A stretch of DNA of 64,000 bases from assembly GCA_037013685.1 (NCBI GenBank), contig CM072894.1, positions 29,387,529-29,451,528 of the forward strand. The letters are read 5' to 3'. Within the stretch, counting starts at the first letter, position 1. Each line of letters begins with the position of its first letter. Source of the DNA: Acridotheres tristis (Eukaryota; Chordata; Aves; Passeriformes; Sturnidae). Made by a program: the position numbers and the translations under genes. Positions 38,201 to 53,200 of the stretch are shown here, in pieces. A model generated the notes under the pieces. The model made no database searches. It was not told the DNA's origin and saw only the letters and a program-made list of their open reading frames with translations.

Positions 38201-41200
38201 CAAATACCTTCCAGTCTGTGTTTAAATTTATGGAGTAAGTTATGCAGATAGACCTTGAATCAGAAGGATAGAATAAGGCAAAAGCCACTGGGGTAATTTC
38301 TTTAAGCATAATTCATCCTTATTTCCTATCACTTAAAAACTGTGCTCTGACAAGTGATCCTCTTACTGTGTATTTGTTGAGCACCATGAACTCACCATGT
38401 GCATTGGTCTCAAGTTGATTAAGATTTAAGCTAACACTTGATGTGTTCCAGTTACATGTGGTATTTTGAGAATCCTTGGCATGTTATCATTTTTTGATTT
38501 TCCTTTCATCTGCACGCAGAGAGGTATCTTTGACAGATAGGGAAAATGAAGATTGTTAAGCAAGCTTCTTTTCCATTAAATATTTCCTTGCCTCATGCCT
38601 GTGAAGGAATTTAGCAAGTAAGTATTTAATCTAAATTTCAGTTTGTAAGAAGTGAGGAAAACTTCCTGGTGCTCTTTCCTGTTATCTTCTAATTGGAGAC
38701 TCCTGAGGAAAACCACACTTAACTGCACTTCCCACAGAACATTCTGTGGTATGTGCTACTCTTACACAGCTTTCAGGCTGTGATGATGCTGCTTAAGGTG
38801 GAAAGTCTGTATCTTACTAGTGTGAGTTTTTACTTCTAAACCCTTATTTCCTACATAGGAAAAAAAAATTAAAAATTCAACCCAGGTAAGTTTCTTGCCC
38901 TGGTTACTTGATGGCAATGAATGTTTATATTTATCAAACACAAGGCTTCTTTAATAGGAAATATATTCCTTCTCCTGTAAAAACAAAGGCTCTAGGTGTT
39001 CTTTTCTCTCACCTGCTTTATCCCAAATCGTGGTTTGGGATATTACTTCTGGAAAGGAGAAATATTAATTCAAAACAGAGAGGAAATCTGCTTCTGGGTT
39101 TCCCCAAGAGCAGTGACTCTCAGTATTTGTAGCTGGCCAGTAGGTGGTAGAGCTGACCCATACTTGGTGATGAAGTCTTTTTTGATGGGTTTAGCTTTTT
39201 GTATGTAGAGGATCTTTGTTTAAAAATTGTGGCTTTCTGTCAGTGAAGTTCTGCCTGCTCCACATATTGCAGGTTCCTAATTTCATCCCAGCCAAGATAG
39301 GCTTTCAAGAAAACTTGTTAGTATCACCAGAATACTGTGTTCTGAAAAAACATGCAAAATATGAAATGCTGACTACACCATATAGGAATTATGTATTTGA
39401 TAATGGCACTTTATTCAATGCCCTGTTAAACTCAAGATTCCACTTGCTGTCTGTAAATCTCAAATCAGTTTCCAAATAATACAGAAGCTTGCTCTTAAGC
39501 CTGACATTGTGTCCCATTAGGTCTTTCACTGTGCAAGAATTTAGATGCATCCTTCCCTACAGGAAGAAGTCAAGCTGAGCTGGCTCACTGCCATAGACTG
39601 TAGCAGAACTTTAAAAAAAAAATTAAAAAGCAAATATTCCACTGGGCAGAAATGTCATTGTTCTTCCTAATAAATTCTGCATATGATCACAGGCAGAAGT
39701 ATGTACACAGTCTTGTGTTGAGATGTGCTTGGTAATTAATAGTCTTCATTTTCATCTCTTGTTGTCATCATGTTCTCCTCACTTTCCAGGGGTTCATGGT
39801 TACAGCACAGGAAACAGTTGCTGGTTCAAACTTGGATCTCACAATTGATCTCATCTCTTCTTTGACCTCCTGCACAGGCTGTCAACAGCCTGCAAGATTT
39901 ATCTTCTCCAACATTGTTTAAAATGTACTTCAGTGTTTGTGGCTTTTTGTGTGGTCCTATAAATGTCAGAAGAAGCCTTTTTTCTTGCACAGGCATGTGG
40001 TTCTTCATGAACACTTCATAGGCTTGAATATACATCTTTTCATGGTGGAGCTGTAGTCTTTTAAACCAGTAGGAGAATTTTGTAGAAGAGATATATGCAC
40101 AGAAGAAGAAGAAATGTTTATAAAGTAGCAAATGTTTTTATAAGTTTATAAACTAGCACATATGGACACATTTTCTTAGGATTAGGCCAAAGAATGCCCT
40201 GTTTACAAATAAATCATGTTCTTTTTTCTGTGCTTAAAAATGTGCTTTTCGCTTTCATCATATATTAAAAAATTAGGCAGTGGTTTGGTGCTTGCTGCTA
40301 TTATTCTTTTGTTTTCAGCTGATACTTTTTTTTTTCAGTGGCTGGTGAAACGTGCAATAGAAACAAGGGAAGAAATGGGAGATTATGTCCGTTCTTACTC
40401 TATATCACAGTTTCAAAAAACTCACAGATTGCCAGAGGTAAGATCAAGGCAGTTCTTGTTTCTGTTATACTATATCAGATGTTCAGTTGCAGTACCAGTC
40501 TTACAGCTCTGAAATCCACACACTTTACCAGAGTTGCTTTTGCCATCATTTTATGAATGAGTCCTAAAGGAATACCCTACAAATTTATCTGGGAAAAAAT
40601 CGAAGCATTATTGTGACAGAGATTTTGTAGATTCTGGTTAACTTTTGCCTAATGATTTCCTTAATTTTTCTGCAGTATTTGGTATTTTTGTGTCATTCTC
40701 ACAGTTCAGAAACACCCAGCATGCTGTGGAGAAGCTGATGTAGCTAATTGAGAATTATGCTGTTAATGTGTAATTTGGGGTTTCTTTCAGAGTGCTGAAA
40801 GGTAGCTTTTGTCTTCCTGTATCCAACAAAACCCCCAAATTTGTTGTTGAGAACTAGATTTGTAAAAAACTTCATTCAAAAACTGAACTGTTCTTCAGGA
40901 ATGAGATGAAGTTTCCTTGGTAGAGAAGGAGAGATTGAATGAGCTTGGATATGTGCCTGTAGTGCAAAGCCATCAGTTCTGTTTATACATATCACAAGAC
41001 AATTCCATTTTTAACATCTAGAACCCAAGTTTTGTCCTCTAGTAACAGGATTAAAGATAGATGTCCCCAGTATTGGGATAGACAGATATTTTTAACTTGG
41101 GTTGGTTTTGATTTTGATTTTTTTTTTTTTTACATTACTATCTTCAATGCATAGAAACTTAAAATAACAGTAGATGAAACTTCTTTTTTCCACATCAAGT

Positions 41201-44200
41201 CTATTCCAGCTTCATTTCTTAATTGTGTAGTAAAGATTGGAGATCCCAGTAGTGGGCTGGGATTGCTTTTGTGTCAGGTACTGCCTAAGCAGAGAGCAGC
41301 CAGGCTATTGATCTGGACACAGTTTTGATGACCTGTCTCCCATCTGAAGGCAGAAGCAAGTACTTTTCTGTGTTACAACAAATCACTAACATTTCACCAA
41401 ATCATTGGGCAACTCAGAAACTGTTTGGCAGCCTTGTTTCACAGAATCATTAGAATGTTTGAGATTTAGTCACCATTCCTGGTATTTTTAGTTACCTCCA
41501 CTGATGTCTTTCAGGATGAAGAATTCATGCAAAGAAAAGAGAAAGCACTCAAAACGGTTACTGATATCTTTGTAAGTATGTTAGACTTTTATTTTTTATG
41601 GCCAAGCAAGTGGTTTTAGTAATGTAATGGAGGTGGTTAATTCTGTTTTATGCAGCCAGTCCCAGGTTTTCTCAAAAGAAGGTCCTAATTAAGTTACATG
41701 TTGATCTTCATTCTTGAGACAGGTCTTGAATGCCAATATATCAGATTATAGATGTGCACTGTATGAGGGGATAAACCATATCCACTGCTTGCATGGAGTG
41801 TGTGGAATCCCACACTGTCAAACAAAAGTCACAGGGTAGCTTACAGACTGTTAAACCCTCAGCAGACTTAAATGTGTATTTGAAGCTACCAGCAGTTGTT
41901 CTGTTTGTCTTGAAATTAATTAATATGGTGATGGTCTCAATTATCTGCATTTCAGAACTTGACATTTTTACTTCTTGTAATTAGCAGTGAAAGTACACAC
42001 CCTACTTCAGAAATGTTTTCTTCAAGTAGCAGATGTTGGTTGGGAAAGGTGGTCTCACCTGTGTTCTCCCTGTTCACATGTAAATCTTCAAACTCTTGGA
42101 TAAACTGTATATATTTTTTGAAAGCTTGTTCATGAATGCTACAGAGAGTGGCACATAAAATACCTAGGCTCCCTCACTCTCATACCTGAATTCAGCTGTC
42201 TGGCTGGCAACTGAATTTTTTGTGCTTGCTTTCTAATTACCCTCTTTGCTTGGGACCATCAATTCCCCATTTCTGACTCAGAGTAGTTCGCTACTGGTTT
42301 GGGAGGTTTTTTTTTGGACCATCTTGATAAATTGCAGGCCAACATTTGACAAGAGAGGAGAAATCTGGGTTTGCTTTGAATGGGATGTTTCCAAGGCTCT
42401 TCAATAGAAGGTGAAACCCTGCTCTCCTGAGAAAATCACTGTTTTATCAGGCATCTCTAGCCAGGCACTCTGAGCTCTTCATGCATAGATAGAGGTGCTC
42501 AGTGCAGCTGTAAGGAGCCAGGTGAGAGGTTGTGTAATGGGCCAGACAAGTCACCTTACTCTTTTGACAGGTTTTGGAGAGGGGTAGTTGTTTTTCAGTA
42601 CAAATGACCTGAGTGCTGCTGAGCCTCATATTAGTTATGTTGTTGAATTACAGCATGTGTTTGTAGAATAACATTGTAATGAAAATCTCCAGGTGATGAC
42701 CAATGCAGCTCCTTTGTTAATGTATTTGAATAATTGTCCTTGCTTTGGAAATTTCAATTACAGTCTCTAAAGCATTGCTCCCCGCGATTTGATTGTTTTT
42801 TTTTTAATTATTAGCAGACTTAGAATGAGTCTTTTTTACTCCAGCTAGAAACACATGCCTTTGCAGTGAGACATGTATTCTGTTTTGCAAATTAGCTCAC
42901 CCTCTACACAGGTATCATTGCATCATTTATGCACCTGTAGAGCCCTTTAAACTGAGAGACAGTGCAAACCTGTGTGAGAAAGCAAATTCCAAATGTATGT
43001 TCTATCAAGTAGCACTTGAAACTCATTTGGCTTCTGTTTATTTTCAATTTTCGGAATAATTGTCCTGATTTTCAAGTGTGCCCTTTACCTGCACTATCTT
43101 TAAATAGCACTAAAGATTCTGTATCCAAGTGGCTGGTCTTGACCTTGTCACTGAAGAGGCAGAAACAAAATAATCACAATACTGTTATGGAACACCAGTA
43201 CCTAAAATTTTCAGTGTAATTTAAAAAAAATAAAGAGGATATTTGATTAACCGTGATGAAGGGTTGCCTTTGGTTACTGAGAACCAGAAGTGTTTGCAGG
43301 GCTTAATGTTTATATTCTATTAATTGTATTCTGTCTTCTACCCTGTCTCACAGATCTGTAGTTTGTAGGTGCATCTTCATGGTACATGAAATTTTTACAT
43401 ATGTTCATCATTGCTTAGAGTATCATTAGCCAAACATCTTTGCCTTAAATAGATGAGCTCTGTCAGGATCATGTCTTCTACAGCTGGCACCTGATCTTCT
43501 TAGGAAAAGATTAGTTCATGATATCTCTTAAGGCATTTAGGCATGAGTGCAGTCTAGAACACACAGAATGAATTTTCAAGGCAGAATGTGTCCAAGCTTT
43601 CCTGTCTATCCATAGGAACTGAAAGGAGGAGGAGGTGGCCATTAGATGAAGGTTCTTTTGCAGGTCACCTTTAAATCATTGTGCATTGGAATTGGAAGAG
43701 AAATCTACTCTTCTAAAAGAGGATCAGCAAGTGTGAAAGATTGGTCAGTTGTGTGAATTCATGATTATAAATTAATCTAAGGACCTAGCCTTTTTCCTCA
43801 GGGGGACAGTACACTGAGATTCATGGTCATGATCTCAAGGTTGGAAAAGGGAATGTTAAATATCATAGTGATGATATTTATATATCAATATAAATAGATC
43901 TCAATAGTGATGGTCATTGGAATAAGGATTACTGCTACTGAAGGGTATTGGCTGGTGAACTGAGGTTATCTTGCAATGGTTTTCTTCAACCCCTCAATTA
44001 CCTGCTGCCAAGACTAATGTTTATGGCATGATGCTTACACTTCATATAGTACAGGTATAAAAAAGAATGTAATCATAAAAGCTGTAATTATTTTTATGAC
44101 TTACATTGCCTTTTTTAGATGTGAAAGTGCGTTTAGTGGGAGATCCTTGGTCATAAAATGCTTTTTCATGTGACAGTCAAAAATGTAGCAAGATTGAACA

Positions 44201-47200
44201 GCTGCAAGCAAAGATGACAGAAATTAAGATTATAAATGAAGTCAAAATTGCAAAGGGCAACCAACAGATTCAGTAGAAGCTTGCCAAGGAATATTGTCAG
44301 TTTTCACTTATTTGAAATGTCCACTTTGGGATTACATCTTTGAAACAGATGGAAAGCCATTTCAGCAGTGTTATGGTGCAGAAATTGTTTGTTGAAAATA
44401 ATAGTTTGTGTGGTACAGAAAGCCAAATCAAAAAAGGAATGTTTTCCCTTTTGTTTTTAAATTGGAAGCAGCTCTATTAGTACAAAATAGTAATTGTGAA
44501 TTCTTGTTTTATTTAATGGATTGGATTACACTTGGGTAGCAGGGGATTAAAGTCATTTTACTACCAAACTTCTTGAGACATTTTTGTTTCTTAAATGGTA
44601 ATAAAATTTGCTTTAATTCCATTGTTACCTGTGATCATTGAATAAATAATAATTGCATTTAATTATCTAATCAGAGTTTAAAAACAGAATTAACTCACAA
44701 AGAAGGTAGCATTTCTAGACACTGGCATTAGCCAAATCATTTTAACAGATGTTGAGCATGTTACTTTTTACTCTTCTTTCAAACATGGCAGAGGAGATGG
44801 TTGAGACATTGTTTCATGTTAAATACTCATTTATAATGTTTTTTAAACTTAGGTAATTTCTATAGCAACTTGCTTAGAAATTAATTCAGTAAGGTTTTAT
44901 AACGTCATTCCAAAAAGAGAAAGTGGAGGATGTTTATTTGGATAAGTATATTGAGTTGGAAAGTCATTAAGTGTGTACATCACTTTAGATAACAATTCCT
45001 AATTTATTTTAGAAAACTCTTTTACAAGCTCTGAACTCATTCACTGTCTTCACTGCAGGAAGTTTACAAACCCCAGAGAAAATACAAACGTCAGAGAGGA
45101 GCTGAGGAACTGCTGGATGAGGAATCAAAGGTTCATGCTACACTTCTGGAATATGGCAGGTGAAAAGCTTCATTTAGCTCTCTCTGGGTTGTATAGTGTG
45201 TATTACAAGCAGTACAGATGAAATTTGGATTGTGGTAGGGGTTTTTCCTACTACTTCAGAATTGAACTATTTCAGATTTACTCCTGTTTGGTTTCAGAAT
45301 TTGTTTCCTTACCCTGTAAATTCTCTGGGGATTGGACAGTTCTCATATTTGTGAACCTGGGGAGACCAGGTTTTATGCTCCTTCTAGGGCGTGTTTTTTT
45401 AACATACTTGTTTTTTATAAAAATAACTTAAATACATCATCCTTCCAGGTAGTGTGTTATCAATCAATATTGTTTCTTTTGGAAGCAATCCACTGAAAAT
45501 TGGGAAAAAGGACTTGCTGTTGCTTCTTTTTCTAGTTCTCATGTGGTTGCTGCATCAGGGGGCTGAATCATGGTTGAATGTTTCGTCTTCTCACTTTCCT
45601 GCAAACTTTCATTCAGACACAAAGTTACCAAGGCTTTCACTTTTCCATTATCTCTGAAAGTCCCTCTGGTCTACTGAGAGCTCTCCAAACACATAGAAAT
45701 GAAGTTTCAGAGCTTCTATTTCCAGTTTTCTTTTCATAGTTTAGTGGTAAGGACATCTTGTCTGCTGCCTGAGCTCTTAATACTTGTATTAACAAGTGCA
45801 GATGACATCTGAATTCCAATTTGTATCTTCTGGGGCTTCTTTTCCCCCAAAGCCATGGATTTTTTGTTTTTTTTTGTTTTGAGTACTTTCCTTTTAACAG
45901 TAACATGGACTGTAAGTGTAATAGCTAAGGATTAACTTTCAAATGGGAAAAGGGCATTGCTTTTTCCTTTCATGAGCTTTACATAACAGTATTTTATGGA
46001 AAGTCAAGATTTGCAAATCTTGATGGAAGGTATATGGAATATTCAGATGATGGATCTTAAACCATTCTGTAAATATGCTCCAGTACCTGCTTATTTAGTT
46101 TGCTTGAAACATTTCAAAACTAATTTGATCCTGGCTCTTGGTGCATATCTTATGGTGAAAATTGTGAAAGTCATAAACAACAGTATTTTTCCTTCATTTG
46201 TTCTTTTAGGAGATATGGATTTAGCAGACAAGCAGGAAAAACAGAACAGGTAAAAAATATATCACTTTAAAATACTGAAATTGTGTGAAGAACTGCATTG
46301 TTGAAATGTTGATCACTCTTAAATCTTAAAAGAATACAGCAGAATAAACAGCTATAACTATTACTAACTGATCTTAAAAATGTCTAACTGGAACTAAAAA
46401 TCTGCATGCCATTCCTTTTTAAAGGAATTCCTTCATCTCTGCATCTCTGCTCACAGATCACATTGTGCGAATTTTTTTTTTTTCTTTTTAAGAAAGAGGG
46501 TTTGGGCATGGTGTTTGTTTTGGTTTGACTTTTATTGTTAGGTAATGACCTATCTTTTCTGTTTAGTGTCATTTAACTGAGTGTTCTGTAATGTGATCAT
46601 TAAAGGGTTTTTCTCTTTAAAAAACCATTCAACTTGGTAAGAAATATTGTAGACATTTATTACAAAACACTTTGTTTAATGTGATAGAGAAACCTGATGC
46701 CATAAATAAATCATTGTCCTTCTTGAAAATTATCTTCCTTGCTGTGCTTTTGATGATTATGGAATCTTAAAATGTCCATAAAATGCAGGGTACGTGCAGT
46801 TTTATTATTTCAGTGCAGATATTAATTTGGCTACAAGTTTTTATTGCAGACAGAGATAATGAAGATAATGTATTAAACATGTCACAGACTCAACAATACA
46901 TTGAATAGATTAAAGTTGCACTTCTTCATTATCTCAATATTCCACATACAAATGTCACATTTAATTTTTTATAAATGGAGATATTTCCCAATCTAGGCAT
47001 GCCTGTTTTCCCCTCAGAGTAACCACTAGTCGTGTTTACAGTTCATTTTGTTTCTTCAAAAATTCTGTTGCCTTTGGGATGTTGTATGTTAGATGTTCAT
47101 GGTGATTGTTGAGGAAGCTGAGTCTCCAGTAAGGCAGAAATGGGCAGTGAAATATGTTAGTGGTGCAGTAGGGTGAAAAATTGAGTCTAGAAATTGAGTC

Positions 47201-50200
47201 TGGCTATTCCCAGTTCTCTTTACTTGGGTGGTACAAATTCTTCTCACTGAACCAGGCATGTTTGCAGTTTTTCTGTTGTTCGTTTGTTACACTGATATTA
47301 AGTTACGTAAACAATTTATGTAAAAAAAAATTCGGTCTTGTCCTGTGTGGTAGGCATCATGTTCTGAACTGTCTCCTGAGGTTGGCAGCTCTCAGAAGGC
47401 TGTGGAATAAGGAATCTTTGGACCAGATAAGTTCATAGGAAGCCAGAGACACAATTGGAACAGTTGGAATACTTGTGAGAAATCAGCAAGGCTTACATAT
47501 CATTTGGCATGATTTGGAGGGTGAGGATGTTCCAGTAGCTGAAATGTATTCATATAAATAGAACAGCTACATTCCAGTTTTCTCCTTGATGTCTTTCTTA
47601 ACACTTCAGAATATTGGAACTAGGTATAATAATATCCTAATTTTTCTTTAAAAGGCTGAAGATAAAAAAGCAGCTCTACCTCCAGGGCTTGCAGCAGCAG
47701 GGAAAGCTGAGCCTTGTGATGAAGTTGACCTTCAGGCTGCTGAAGAGGTGAGCCCCAGAAACAATGGGCATTGGAGTTACTGACTTGGGGATGAGCAGCA
47801 ATTTTGATTGCCAAGTCATTCTCCAAAAGAAGAAAAATTTCCATGGTTAGTTGAAGTGAGAGTTGCTTCCCACAGAAGAATATGGAGCCTGAAATTGATG
47901 CACAAAATTAATGCTTGTTGATGTTTAATACCCCAAAACTCTTTTTATGTTTTTGAATCTGAGCATTTTAAAAAGCATTGATTTTTTTAGTTGGGATTAT
48001 TCAGTAGGAGCTGAATAATATGAATGAATGTTTACTGTTACAAGAAACTTTCCTTAAATTTGGTAACTTAAGCCACCTCTTCTTTTCACAGACTTGGTGC
48101 TCTGTTACATGTTTTAAAATACACATAATATGATACTAATAATAGTATGTGTCCCAGGCAGAAGAGCAGCTAAATAATAGAAGTTAAATTGTTATGTATA
48201 ATTCTTCATATTTTGCTCTAGCTTCGCATTAAAACTCTGATGACTGGAATGGCTGCAATGGCAACAGAAGAGGTCAGTAACATTTCAAACTGATACAGCT
48301 TCGTTTAAATTATGGTTGATTGTGGTAATTATTCATAAAATGAGACTGCTGATTCAGGTCTGAAGATTTGGAATGATTGTGTTCAAATTTTCATAAGGAG
48401 AATGCGTTAAAAAATGGTTGAATTAGGAAGACAGTAAATTTTACAAGGCTTATTAGTTCATCATTTGCCTTGAAATTATAATGATAATATAAATAAATGC
48501 CTCTTTCAAATGGTTTCTACAAGAATTTCAGGGGAAAGGCATCAGTCAGCAGCTTCCCAAGATGCACTATCTTAATTTTCATCTTGTGAAGTTATTCAGA
48601 GGATTACTGGGTAGAGTGCTGAAAAACTGTGCCTTTCAAGGTTCCTTTCAAAGCACTTATAAATAAACAACAAAATTAGTCTAAGACACAGAAAATACTG
48701 GATATGTATCTTCTTTTTTTAATTCATTGTATTTAATGATGTAATGGAACTTGCAGTCTGTTCTTTGATGCCTGAGTGAAAGGACTGGCAATAAATTCAG
48801 CTGTTAAACACTGTTTCTGTTTATGCTGGAGTCATGAAAGAAAAGGTAATAATTAGTCTAGTCCCAGAGTTATCTGAAATGCATTGTAGAATTCAGTTCT
48901 GTTTGAAAACTGGTTTTATACATGCATGCATTTTAAAGGTGAATTCTTGTTACATACCTGCATGCTTAGAGGTTTATTAACCGAATGCAAAATTCAGTAT
49001 AAAGAATAAAAATTAATTTTCTGAAATACGAATGAAAATTTGCTAGAAGTATTTAAGTGAGAAATTTCTATCAGCAAAATTAAGATTGGGTGGTCAAATG
49101 TTTCTTGGACTTTTCTTATGATTAGGGATTTTTACTCGTGGTGCAAATTTCTGTCCAAAATTTGAACTTACTGGAAATTGTCATATAAAAGTACAGGGCA
49201 GTTCTAAAACTCCAAGCTTTTTCTTGATACAATTTCAGGGCAAACTGACAGCGAGCACAGTTGGCCAGATTGTTGGACTCCAGTCAGATGAGATCAAACA
49301 AATTGTGTCTGAATATGCTGAGAAGGTAAGTGTGTTACCTGCGTGGTTTAACCACGTGGTGTTTGATAGCTTGTTAATTTAGGCTTGAAGCTGCCAACTT
49401 CATTGCAATGATTCTCTTGAAGCACATTTTTTAACACATGCTGTGGGCAGCAGAGCAGCCAGAGTTCAGGAAAGTACTTTAGAGAGACTTAAACATACCC
49501 AGACTTCTGGTGTGATAGCACATATCCCTGAATTGCATTCATGACTAATTTGGGTTTGAGCACCTGCCCAAATGCTTTCATGAATGAAGAGGGGCTGAGT
49601 TGTATCTATTCAAACGAGAGGCCTAAGTTCTTGGTATGCTTTAAAATGTTCAATGTTAAGCACAGAAATACAGTTCTGTGGGCCTGCTCAGAGAAAAGTC
49701 TAGGCCTCCTCCATAGATTTCCAGATGTTTGCACTGGACTCCAGTTCTCAGTCATGCCCTGGATCTAAAGTTTTCAGTCTCATCTCATCAAACCCAAACC
49801 TTTGTTGCTTTGAGAAGTCAAAGCAATTAAATGTGTGTGTTTTCTCCAGTTCCTGTGTTCAGCTGTGATTGTTTTTTGCAGTAATGTGAAAAGAAAATCT
49901 GGCTCTTGAAGCAATTAATGCATACCATACATCACTGCCAGATATGAGTTATAGGTCGCTCTTACTTGTCCAATAGTCTTCTCATATTTTTTCCTTTTTG
50001 TTGACACATTTGAGGTATGGAGCTTTCCCATTTTAGAGATAAACCCTATAGCTCAACAGCAAATTCTTGGCCTTTCTTTATTATAAAAGATTGGAAGAAA
50101 AGAAGCCCAAGGGTCATATTTCAATGTTACATTTCCTCTGTTCTGAGAGAAGGGAGCAGGACCTTGACTATTATAGTAGAACAATGATTAATACTCTGAA

Positions 50201-53200
50201 AAGTAAGAACTGATTCAAGTCAAACCAAAAATAGATCACTTTTCAAATCTATGGGATGTGATTAAAAAAAAATTGAATTTCTGTGCACGTATGCATGCAC
50301 CAGGAAAAGAATTAAGGATGTTATCAAGGAGTTTATAGAAGCATCAGCAATGTTTGCATATAATTCTAATAGTCTTAGCCCCTGGTAATTGTACACAGCC
50401 TGAGAAACACAGCAGTGCTTACTTGTTTACAAGAGCCTGAATAGAATCCACAAGCCCAAGGAATATACCTGACAAGTCAAATTCTAGGTCTGATGTTGCC
50501 ATGGGCCAGGACCTTTCTTACAAGAGGCATTTTTGCAGAAGATCAATGCTTAGGATTTTCTGCATTTGCTTCTCCATTCTGCTGCCACGTTTACCTGCTG
50601 GGGGAACTGGAGGTGGAGGAGGGATTGTAGTGTTGTTCCTCACCTTCTAAAAATACTGGCAGGGAATTATTAACAAGTAGCAAATTGATCATCTTTAAAC
50701 TGTCAGAGCCATTAGTGATGGTTCTTCCTCATTTTCAAAAAGCAAGCTGTGAAGTTCACTTCTTGAAATATGATCCACTTTTTTTTAATGACAAAGCTGT
50801 ACTATATGGATTTTTACTGTTTTTGCAAATATCAGTCTCAGACTGCTTTAGCTCATGTTTCTTTTGCATTTCCGTTTTTCTCCATTTGTGTCTTATGCAT
50901 GTAAGAGGCTAAATGTGTGGTGAGAAGGTTTTGCATTGCATAGTGTGATGAAGAAATGTGATTTGACTAAATAATGAGAGGAATAAGTAAGACTGAGTGT
51001 GTATTTGTTAAGTAATTCAGGGTCACAGGTCTTGCTTAGAGGCACTTCTTCCTTCCCTAACAAAAGGAAAGGAGAATTGTTGGGTTAAGTCATGAGGATT
51101 GGTATTTTCTTGCTGTGGATGTAAAAACATAACAGATCATTAAGTTGCTCTTCAATATGAATTACATAGAAAATGGAGAGGAGGAAGACAGGTTTTGCTG
51201 CTTATTTTCATTTAAAATTAAGCTGCTTACCCATCTGCCTAGAGTGGAACCAGGAGGAAATACGAGTGAAGAGTATATCACACTTCTTGTAGCATTTTAG
51301 CTGATTATGCATTGTAGTAGTTGTCAACATTTGGTAATTATTCAAAAAGTACTTAGTATTTGACAGGCTGTAAATTAGCACTTGAGGTACTTGAAAATTA
51401 ACTGGTTTTCTAATGAAATATTGGAAAATGGATTAAGTGAAAAAAAGAAGTCTGAGTGCATGAAGCAAATTACCAAAACAGATGGATTTAAGTATTAAAG
51501 TGAAGACTTTCAAAAGGTACAAATAATTTTTTGGCAAATAATCCCTTAGAGATCAAGATATCACTGGTTTTTAATGATTCTTTTGCCTACTGCAAATATA
51601 CAATTTCTATAAGAATTGTTATTTTTGATAAAGAATGTTTCTGTCAGCTTTGCTTTCACAATTCAGAGAGAAGAGGAGACTGGATCCAGATTGCTCTCTC
51701 TATTATGCATTTATGAGACACTCTTGGCAATGCATGCTGGATTGAGTAGTTCTCAAAGGCTGCTGTCAGCCATACACGTGCACACACACAAAAAAGCCCC
51801 CAGGGTGGTAAAAGCATCTACCACAATGAGTATGTCATTGTCATTCAGCATGAATATGTATCCAAGCCTCTATTTCAGAATACACTATTATTCAAGGCTT
51901 CTGAAAATTCTGGAGCTACATATTGGGGTGTAGAACATCTCTGATTCAACAAGTTCAGTGAATACCACGACTGAGAGTGTTTTTTAGTACTGTTGTATTT
52001 TTTCCATTGAAGAACTCTACAGGTTTAATCATAATGCTGATGCAAAAAAATTGTCTGTCTTCTAGTACATTGTAGTATTTTCCACCTGTCCCAGGGCACC
52101 TGACTTCTTTAGCTTACTTTACTTGTAAATTTTGGAATATAATTCAGTTGTTCAGCTGCTTCCTTATTTTGATGTGAGGTAAATCAGTAAATCACACAGT
52201 TCTTGATAAGGAATATCATAGGTGTGTCCCACTTTGGTACTTCCTGAGCTTCTGAAGAAGCAGAAGGCAAAGCTGTGAGGTTCAAAAGGCTGTTGTTACT
52301 GTTTTTTCAGCAATCTGAGCTTTCTGCTGAGGAACGACCAGAAAGACTTGGAGCTGCCCAGCAACACAGAAGGAAGGTGGCATCTCTCAACAAACAGATT
52401 TTGCAAAAAACCAAACTCCTCGAAGAGGTAGGTATTGTGTGTGTAGTAAAGAAGAAAACATTGATAGAAGCTGTTGATCACAAAATTTTTGCCATCCAGA
52501 AAATACCTGTGAGCTATCTTCTGCACCAGCGATTTGTCCTGCTGAACATTGATTTTTCTGAATGTCTTGCTTGCATTGCCCTTGGATTGTGAGAACAGGT
52601 TGTGTTCTTGGGGGCAGTTAGCTCAGCCTTAATTTTGAGGAGGAACATGCTTTTGCCATTTTAACAGTTGAGGGCCCTTTAATTCTGTGCAGCTTGTTTG
52701 CAGTGCATAACAATCTCAGTGCTGTTTTTATATGGGGAAAAAATGTACTGACAGCTGTAAGCCAAATATAATCCTTTTATCACTTTACTAAAGTAAAAAT
52801 TTCCTGGCTGAATTTTATTTACCGCTTGCCAAAAGCAGCTTTTGAAATCAGTGACAGTCAAGAACCCCACCTTTTAAAAAATATTTATGGAGTTCTGGCT
52901 TCAATACTGCAGTAAGTTTTGGCAAGATTTCTCAATTCATGTCAGTTTTCATGAGATGTGGACTGCAGACATACATTTTTTTCAGTTAGTTAGAATAGAG
53001 TTTATTGGTGAATTATTGGTGAAAAATTATGAAAAACTCTGAAAAAGCTTTCTTTTTATAAACTTGGCTGTGGAAAGGGAAGAGTGGAGCACTAAGTCAC
53101 AGCTCTGTGTTGTGAACAGCAAACTAAAGCAGCATGAAATGAAGTGGAACTGAGCTACACGTGCATTTTTTGTTTGCTCACTTTTGCTCCACTTTTGTAA

